Origin: Verrucomicrobiia bacterium
GTDB lineage: Bacteria > Verrucomicrobiota > Verrucomicrobiia > Limisphaerales > UBA11358
Direction: 5' to 3'
NCBI GenBank assembly: GCA_031290985.1
Contig: JARLJW010000013.1
Span: 1 to 64,000 of the forward strand
DNA: 64,000 bases
Each line of letters begins with the position of its first letter. Positions within the stretch are counted from its first letter, which is position 1. Under the pieces are notes generated by a model. That model worked only from the letters and a program-made list of their open reading frames with translations. It had not been told where the DNA came from and ran no database searches. Made by a program: the position numbers and the translations under genes. Below, one piece after another: positions 58,905 to 64,000 of the stretch.

Positions 58905-59557
58905 GCGACGGGATGCTTCTTCTCGGTGAAATAAAGATAAATGCCGTACGCCAGGTGCAGCCCGCCGAAGATGGCGGCCATCAAGAGATGCGGCGAAAAA
59001 CAAGTGAGACAATTTGATCCGCTCCAATTCCAGATGAATGCCACCAAGCCGGCAATGATAAAAATCCACCCCAGCCATCGAACTCCGCGAGGCATGAAAA
59101 ATGCAGCGGCGTGAATCGCACAGCCGTAAAGACATGCCCACATGCTGATGAGGTTCATGAGCCTGCCAGCGACATATTCCCCGTCAATTGTAACTTCTTT
59201 CGGATGACTGAAATGGACCAGTGCCAATCCGGCCAAAGCCAATCCAATGCAAAAAGCGGGCGATAACGCCTGGGCTATCCGACGTGTAGGTGGCGACCAA
59301 AAAGCCTCGGCATCTTTCAAAGCTTGGCGACGCACTAACAACAGGGCGCCAATCAAGGCCAAAACAGCGACTCCGATCCATAACCATAAAAACCCGCTGC
59401 CAGTATTCACGTCTAACAGACAGCCGGCCGACCCTCCGGCGAGCCCCAGCGTGCCGACAAAAATCATGACCGGCGCCAGCGCCCGGCGGTAAAGCGCGGA
59501 GCGTTCCATCAGGGTGCGGATGGTTTGCAGGTTTTCTTCAGCCCAATTCGGATTCAT
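58901..59557 (-). CDS. Membrane protein coupled to the winged-helix regulator
   Basis: This 218-residue protein has a soluble N-terminal helix (NPNWAEENLQTIRTLMERSA) and about six membrane helices (VMIFVGTLGLAGGSAGCLLD, LWIGVAVLALIGALLLVR, FCIGLALAGLALVHF, AIFGGLHLAYGIYLYF). I do not know the family. Coupling to the regulator suggests a membrane module that signals to it or is controlled by it. The ATG at 59557 is used. Confidence 0.8.
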   Translation of the reverse strand: MNPNWAEENLQTIRTLMERSALYRRALAPVMIFVGTLGLAGGSAGCLLDVNTGSGFLWLWIGVAVLALIGALLLVRRQALKDAEAFWSPPTRRIAQALSPAFCIGLALAGLALVHFSHPKEVTIDGEYVAGRLMNLISMWACLYGCAIHAAAFFMPRGVRWLGWIFIIAGLVAFIWNWSGSNCLTCFSPHLLMAAIFGGLHLAYGIYLYFTEKKHPVA

Positions 59558-59691
59558 GGCCAACACTTTGCCTCACAAAGCCCACATCTTCAAGCCATGA
59601 TTTTGAGCCGCGCGGCAACGCGTGCACTGCCGCTGGCAGCCGGCGCATTCTGGCCCACCCCGGCACTTGACGTCCAGCCAAACTCACCCGG

Positions 59692-59904
59692 TTATTTCGT
59701 CAGCGTGCAGAGGGCGATCGCGGCCAGCAGGGCGATGCCGCCCAGCCAGTTGATGGAGTTCCGGCCCAGGCTGGATTCACCCTTTTGCGTGACTCGCTCC
59801 CAACCGGCGACCCATAAACTCCGCATTTCCCGCCAGGTCATCCCCGACAGAAACGCCGCCCCAACAACCATCGCTGTGACGAATAAGAATATCGAAACAT
59901 TCAT
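59692..59904 (-). CDS. Small two-helix membrane protein
   Basis: This 70-residue protein has hydrophobic segments VSIFLFVTAMVVGAAFLSG and WLGGIALLAAIALCTLTK flanking a basic loop. No family is recognised. It stands alone on the minus strand between the regulator module and the desaturase gene. Confidence 0.5.
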   Translation of the reverse strand: MNVSIFLFVTAMVVGAAFLSGMTWREMRSLWVAGWERVTQKGESSLGRNSINWLGGIALLAAIALCTLTK

Positions 59905-60065
59905 ACAGCTATCGCAAGCATAACACACGCCAAGGAATAAATCTAATCGGGGTCAAGCACTTACAAAGAACACCCGCCCGCACCCGGACGTTTTTGGCCG
60001 GTTTTTGGGCAGCTTTTTCCGGGGGCAACCACGGGTGGCCGCACTCCGCATTTTACCATGACGCC

Positions 60066-61118
60066 CTAGCGCGAGTGCTGCTTGGCCTGCTTGCGAAGCG
60101 TCTTGAGATGGCGGTAGCCCACCAGTTTTTTGTTCTCCTCATCCCACAGCCGGTACGTGGCGGATTTAAAGCTGCTGAACAACGTGATGGGTTTCACCTG
60201 CGAAAACAGCGGGTCGGCCTGGTGACATTTCTCCAAATTGTAGTTGGGGATGCGCGGGCTCAGGTGATGGATGTGATGGAACCCGATGTTGCCGGAAAAC
60301 CATTGCAGAATGCGGGGCAGCTTGTAGAACGAGCTGCCTTGCAACGCCGCCGCCACATAGCTCCAGTCCTCGCCGCGCTCCCAATAGACATCTTCAAACT
60401 GGTGCTGCACGTAGAACATCCACACGCCCGCGCCGCCGGCCACCATGATGATGATCAACTGGATCAACACATACGACCACACGCCGAAAATCAGGCTCAA
60501 GCCCACGGCCAGGGCCAGGATGGCCGCGTTCATGGCATAAACCGAATGCCGTTCCCGCTGGCTCGCCTTGGACGACGGAAACCGTTGCCGGATCATGAAC
60601 AGAAACAGCGGCGCGATGACAAACAAGATGAACGGATTGCGCGAGAGCCGGTACGCGAATTTTTTCCAGCGCGACGATTCCAGATATTCCTGCACCGTCA
60701 TGGTCCAGACGTCGCCCGTCCCGCGCTTGTCGAGGTCGCCCGCGCTGCTGTGGTGGATGGCATGCTCCCAGCGCCAATGATAATAAGGCGTCATGGTCAA
60801 TACGCCCGCGAGAAAACCCACCGCGTCATTGGCCCCGCGTGATTTGAAAAAAGAGCCGTGGCCGCAATCATGAAAAATGATGAACACGCGCACCAGAAAC
60901 GCCCCGGCCAGGATGGCCAGCGGCACCACCAGCCACCAGGAGACCGGCTTGCACAGATACATCAGGTACCACACCAGCCCGTAGGGGATGATCGTGTTGA
61001 TGATCTGCCATACCGCCCGCGGCATTGAAGGCTTTTGATACTTCAATACAATCTCCTTCCACGCCGCGTTATCCGCGGATGGCTTGGGCGTAACCGAATT
61101 TAAATCTTCTTTTGTCAT
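60066..61118 (-). CDS. Fatty acid desaturase
   Basis: This 350-residue membrane di-iron desaturase has the three histidine boxes HDCGHGSF, HAIHHSSAGDLD and HHIHHLSPRIPN. Four or more membrane helices separate them as usual. The pattern is closest to DesA-type acyl-lipid delta-12/omega-6 desaturases, but regiospecificity is uncertain. The N terminus is soluble (about 40 residues). It is transcribed alone and may adjust membrane fluidity. Confidence 0.93.
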   Translation of the reverse strand: MTKEDLNSVTPKPSADNAAWKEIVLKYQKPSMPRAVWQIINTIIPYGLVWYLMYLCKPVSWWLVVPLAILAGAFLVRVFIIFHDCGHGSFFKSRGANDAVGFLAGVLTMTPYYHWRWEHAIHHSSAGDLDKRGTGDVWTMTVQEYLESSRWKKFAYRLSRNPFILFVIAPLFLFMIRQRFPSSKASQRERHSVYAMNAAILALAVGLSLIFGVWSYVLIQLIIIMVAGGAGVWMFYVQHQFEDVYWERGEDWSYVAAALQGSSFYKLPRILQWFSGNIGFHHIHHLSPRIPNYNLEKCHQADPLFSQVKPITLFSSFKSATYRLWDEENKKLVGYRHLKTLRKQAKQHSR

Positions 61119-61296
61119 AACTCAACGAACCGGTTTCTGCGAAAATTCGGTCTAGCTGTTACCTGACAGCGTAACCCCAATTTGGCGAACAGCAATCTGA
61201 ACATGCAAGAAAGAAGTGGATTTAATTCCCCCTGCACACTATCAGGACATCGTTACCATTTCATAAAAGCCTGCCTGCCGCTTGCTAACACTTCCC

Positions 61297-62187
61297 TCAG
61301 AACCGCTTGGTCACGGTCAGCGTCACCGTGTGGCCTTGCGGACGATTCCGCGCATCGGCCTCATAGACGTAACGCAGCGACGTGAACAAGCCCGGCTTCG
61401 CCCAAAAGACGTTCACTTCGGGACCCACGCCGATCACGCGCGCAGTGTCCGGGGACGCCCCCGCGCCGCTGTCATCGGTCGCCTGTTGCTGGTAATAGCC
61501 GATCAGGCCCAGATCCACGCCCTGCGCCACCGTTTTGCTCAAGCCCCATTCCAGCGTCCACATGTTGCCGGGCGTAATGTCCGTCTGATCCTGTTTGTAA
61601 CAAATCTCGTATCGGTTCAGCAGCGAGACGGCCCAAGTCTTTTTTTCGTCAGGATACCACACGCCGCCGAACGTGAGCATGTGCGACCAGAACCCGCTGC
61701 CGGGACTCGTGAGATAACGCACCGGCGAACTCGCATCGAAATTTCCCGACGGCGCCCACAGCGCGTAACCGGCGGAGAGATCGAACTGTTTAAAATGCCA
61801 CGCGAGCAGCAGCGGTTCCACCTGGATGTCCGCGATATTGAATTGATCGCCGCTGCTGCCCCCCAGGCTCACGTTTTTGTAGGCGAACGGCACGATGATA
61901 TCCATGCCGTAGTTCGCCCCGAGAATCTTCTTGTCCGTCATCCAGATCAAACGCGGCGCCTGCACATAGGCGAAGATGTCCACGTCCGCCGGCAAGCCGT
62001 CCACCTTGCCGGCCGAGTAGAAAAAGTTGTAGTCGCGCAGGTAGATTCCCGGCGGCGGCAGCGCCGCGCCCTTGATGCCTTCGGCCCCGACCGGATAATG
62101 GCTGCCCACCGGCAGCGCCTGCGGTTGCACCGCCAGCGCGAACACGCCGGCGGCAAGAAGTAAACGGGTGAGAATTTTAGTCTTCAT
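61297..62187 (-). CDS. Outer-membrane transporter-like beta-barrel (phenol MetA-type)
   Basis: This 296-residue protein has a signal peptide (TKILTRLLLAAGVFALAVQ) and repeated barrel strands (GIYLRDYNFFYSAGKVDG, QFDLSAGYALWAPSGNFDAS, MLTFGGVWYPDEKKTWAVSL, ARVIGVGPEVNVFWAKPGLF). It ends in Phe as outer-membrane barrels do. It fits the 'MetA-pathway of phenol degradation' family, putative channels for hydrophobic compounds. The substrate is unknown and no catabolic genes are adjacent. Confidence 0.85.
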   Translation of the reverse strand: MKTKILTRLLLAAGVFALAVQPQALPVGSHYPVGAEGIKGAALPPPGIYLRDYNFFYSAGKVDGLPADVDIFAYVQAPRLIWMTDKKILGANYGMDIIVPFAYKNVSLGGSSGDQFNIADIQVEPLLLAWHFKQFDLSAGYALWAPSGNFDASSPVRYLTSPGSGFWSHMLTFGGVWYPDEKKTWAVSLLNRYEICYKQDQTDITPGNMWTLEWGLSKTVAQGVDLGLIGYYQQQATDDSGAGASPDTARVIGVGPEVNVFWAKPGLFTSLRYVYEADARNRPQGHTVTLTVTKRF

Positions 62188-62230
62188 TTTTAAGGTAAGA
62201 TTCTGACTTTGACAAGCAACCTGAATAAAA

Positions 62231-62334
62231 CTGGCAGGGCGGGCAGTCCTCTGCCCGCCGCTGCCTGCAAACGAATGCGTTCAGTTTCACCACGACGGCG
62301 CGCACGGAGTGACGCGCCCTGCCCGCCTCAACTG
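62231..62334. repeat. Dispersed repeat E with strong hairpin ('GRARHSVRA' type)
   Basis: GGCGGGCA-gtcctc-TGCCCGCC (62238-62259) is a perfect 8-bp stem. A further GCCCTGCCCGCCT arm lies at about 62316-62328. On the minus strand it translates in part to GRARHSVRAVVVKLNAF, a spurious frame I recall from Verrucomicrobia intergenic repeats. It separates the barrel gene from the TrpB2-type gene. Confidence 0.65.
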
Positions 62335-62367
62335 TTTGTGAACGACGTAATTCCATTTTTTCCGGGT

Positions 62368-63675
62368 TCAAACATCCTGAATTTTTCCGTGCAGATAACT
62401 TTCGAACGAACTGAGGTCGAGCAGCCCGTGGCCGGACAGGTTGAAGACCAGCACGCGCTTCTTCCCCTCCTCGCGCGCCTTGATCGCCTCATCCACCACC
62501 GCCGCGATGGCGTGGGACGATTCCGGCGCGGGCACGATGCCTTCCTTGCGGGCGAACAGGATCGCCGCCTCAAACACCTTCGTCTGGTGATACGCCTGCG
62601 CCTCCATCAGCCCCAGCTTCAGCGCATGGCTGACCATCGGCGACATGCCGTGATAGCGCAGGCCGCCCGCATGGATGCTCGGCGGCATGAACTTGTGGCC
62701 GAGCGTGTACATCATCATCAGCGGCGTCGTCTCCGCCGTGTCGCCGAAATCATAGCGCAGCTCGCCCCGCGTCAATGACGGGCACGCGGACGGCTCCACG
62801 CCGACGATGCGATATTTTTTCCCCTCGCGAATTTTTTTGCGGATGAACGGAAACGCCAGCCCGGCGAAATTGCTCCCGCCGCCGCAACAACCAAAGATCA
62901 CATCCGGCTCCTCGCCCGCCTTCTCCATCTGCTTGATGGTTTCCTCGCCGATGACCGTCTGGTGCAGGCAGACGTGGTTCAGCACGCTGCCCAGCGAATA
63001 TTTTGTGGCCGGCGTCTTGACCGTGTCCTCAATGGCCTCGCTGATCGCGATGCCCAGGCTGCCGGCGCATTGCGGATCCTCCGCCAGCAGCTTGCGGCCG
63101 TATTCCGTCAAATTGCTCGGGCTCGCATGGACCGTCGCGCCCCACGTGTGCATCAGCATCCGGCGATAAGGCTTCTGGTCATAGCTCACCTTGACCATGT
63201 AGATGTTGCACTCCAGCCCGATCAAGCTGCACGCAAACGCCAGCGACGCGCCCCACTGGCCCGCGCCGGTTTCCGTGGCCAGCCGCTTGGTCCCGGCCAG
63301 TTTGTTGTAATAAGCCTGGGGCACCGCCGTGTTCACCTTGTGACTGCCGGCGGGGCTGGCGCCTTCATATTTATAATAGATGTGCGCGGGCGTGTTCAGC
63401 GCCTTTTCCAGCCGCACTGCGCGCAGCAACGGCGTCGGCCGCCAGAGCGCGTAGATGTCGCGCACCGGTTCCGGGATTTCAATGAACTTCTCCGTGCTGA
63501 CCTCCTGCTCGATCAGGTTGCGCGGAAAAATGGCCTCGAGCCCGGCGGGTGGCATGGGCTCCTTCGTCCCCGGATGCAACGGCGGCGGCAACGGCTCGGG
63601 AAAATCGGCGTTCAGGTTATACCAGGCCGACGGGATGTCCGCCTGCTCCAGATCAAAGCGTGTCTTCTGGCTCAT
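62368..63675 (-). CDS. TrpB2-type tryptophan synthase beta-like PLP enzyme
   Basis: This 435-residue protein belongs to the TrpB2 (TrpB-like) clade, longer than TrpB1 (about 400). The PLP lysine lies in [18 protein letters not shown]. The phosphate-binding loop is [14 protein letters not shown], and the catalytic Glu is in [18 protein letters not shown]. The C-terminal [17 protein letters not shown] is typical. No trpA is adjacent. It may make tryptophan from indole and serine, or act on another indole- or thiol-like substrate. It is transcribed alone. Confidence 0.93.
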   Translation of the reverse strand: MSQKTRFDLEQADIPSAWYNLNADFPEPLPPPLHPGTKEPMPPAGLEAIFPRNLIEQEVSTEKFIEIPEPVRDIYALWRPTPLLRAVRLEKALNTPAHIYYKYEGASPAGSHKVNTAVPQAYYNKLAGTKRLATETGAGQWGASLAFACSLIGLECNIYMVKVSYDQKPYRRMLMHTWGATVHASPSNLTEYGRKLLAEDPQCAGSLGIAISEAIEDTVKTPATKYSLGSVLNHVCLHQTVIGEETIKQMEKAGEEPDVIFGCCGGGSNFAGLAFPFIRKKIREGKKYRIVGVEPSACPSLTRGELRYDFGDTAETTPLMMMYTLGHKFMPPSIHAGGLRYHGMSPMVSHALKLGLMEAQAYHQTKVFEAAILFARKEGIVPAPESSHAIAAVVDEAIKAREEGKKRVLVFNLSGHGLLDLSSFESYLHGKIQDV

Positions 63676-63679
63676 GAGA

Positions 63680-63994
63680 TTAGTTGGTTCGTTGGTTGGT
63701 TATGCAACATGATTCCCCCCGCCGCCGGCCATCACCAGCCGTCGCCTGCCAATTACCAAGCAAATCTTGGCCGGGTAATGAGGCCGGGCATCCAAACATG
63801 GAGTGCGCCTGCCCGTGCGGCTCGCACTCCCCGGGCGCAGCAACTCGCGCCAGCCGGGCCGCGTTTATTGGCCAAAACCCCTCGCCTCGGGATATCGCTG
63901 CCACCGCTGCTTCCTGACGAATGGTGCCCATGCTTTGGTTCGCTGTATTTTTAAAAAATTCTAGGGTCCAACAAAGCCCAACAAAGCCTGACAC
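63680..63994 (-). other. Right-edge intergenic region carrying dispersed repeat C with a 104-codon frame
   Basis: A frame opens with GTG at 63994 inside repeat C (SGFVGLCWTLEFFKN) and stays open for 104 codons. It includes SMGTIRQEAAVAAISRGEGF and LPGQDLLGNWQATAGDGRRR. The last 13 residues read like random intergenic sequence. I treat it as repeat-borne rather than a true gene. A repeated ORF family is possible. It ends 4 bp from the TrpB2-type gene start. Confidence 0.4.
63947..63992 (-). repeat. Dispersed repeat C, copy 2
   Basis: Read on the minus strand it gives GTCAGGCTTTGTTGGGCTTT, then GTTGGACCCTAGAATTTTTT. This is the same block order as the copy at 6570-6616 with paired changes in each decamer. 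The two copies are near opposite ends of the window and in opposite orientation. Confidence 0.75.
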
Positions 63995-64000
63995 CGTCCG

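Noticed and set aside
1..64000. tRNA, rRNA, prophage or insertion-sequence genes
   Set aside because: I looked on both strands and saw no cloverleaf with a T-loop GTTCRANNC in context, no transposase or integrase motif, and no phage structural gene.

Overview
The window is 64 kb of high-GC bacterial chromosome. It most likely comes from a Verrucomicrobiota lineage related to Pedosphaera/Limisphaerales. That assignment is an inference. It rests on ECF-type sigma factors fused to long membrane-anchored tails, a secreted multidomain GH127 enzyme, few clear Shine-Dalgarno sites, and several families of short dispersed intergenic repeats. One of these repeat families gives the spurious translation 'GRARHSVRAVVV'. 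I see no transposase, prophage, CRISPR array, rRNA or tRNA.

Layout. 0-5.6 kb: an Mrp/ApbC Fe-S carrier ATPase, a 119-bp near-perfect inverted-repeat element, a glutaminase-STAS-cNMP fusion and a membrane-tailed ECF sigma factor. 5.6-7.3 kb: a 1.7-kb gene-free stretch made largely of dispersed repeats. 7.3-13 kb: sufD-sufU-sufT-sufS, headed by a Fur/PerR-like 7-1-7 palindrome, then prfC. 13-15 kb: pyrR-pyrB behind a PyrR-binding RNA hairpin and an attenuator terminator. 15-19 kb: a second membrane-tailed sigma factor overlapping a membrane protein gene, a half-length aldehyde dehydrogenase homologue and two small membrane proteins. 19-28 kb: GH127, an orphan RelE-like protein, a zinc-ribbon membrane protein, a DPP-IV-like S9 peptidase and YggS. 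28-36.5 kb: two lipoproteins, a response regulator, a histidine kinase with a six-histidine run, and a tightly overlapped outer-membrane-factor/adaptor/RND efflux operon, probably for metal export. 36.5-43.5 kb: PilT, DUF423, S1/P1 nuclease, and a CHASE2 cyclase divergent from a FecR-domain protein and a beta-barrel.

43.5-50 kb holds the best candidate for an undescribed system. It is a compact redox operon: a membrane-anchored FAD/NAD/2Fe-2S reductase, a protein with two cNMP-type domains fused to a four-cluster ferredoxin module, a b-type membrane cytochrome, and a decaheme cytochrome with a duplicated Cys-rich cytoplasmic head. A divergent tetraheme cytochrome carries an unusual CX4CH haem site. 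The parts suggest electron flow from NAD(P)H across the membrane to periplasmic haems, possibly gated by a cyclic nucleotide. The terminal acceptor is unknown.

50-58.5 kb is a co-directional run: IspH, a 25-codon ORF, a radical SAM enzyme, three related or look-alike membrane proteins, other membrane proteins including DUF1361, and one membrane-anchored alpha-helical possible enzyme. It looks like an uncharacterised membrane or lipid operon. The last part carries a winged-helix regulator with a membrane partner, a fatty acid desaturase, an outer-membrane barrel, a TrpB2-type enzyme and an edge copy of a dispersed repeat.

Two themes recur. Fe-S and redox assembly appears in Mrp, Suf and the redox operon. 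Cyclic-nucleotide logic appears as one class III cyclase and two proteins with cNMP-binding folds.
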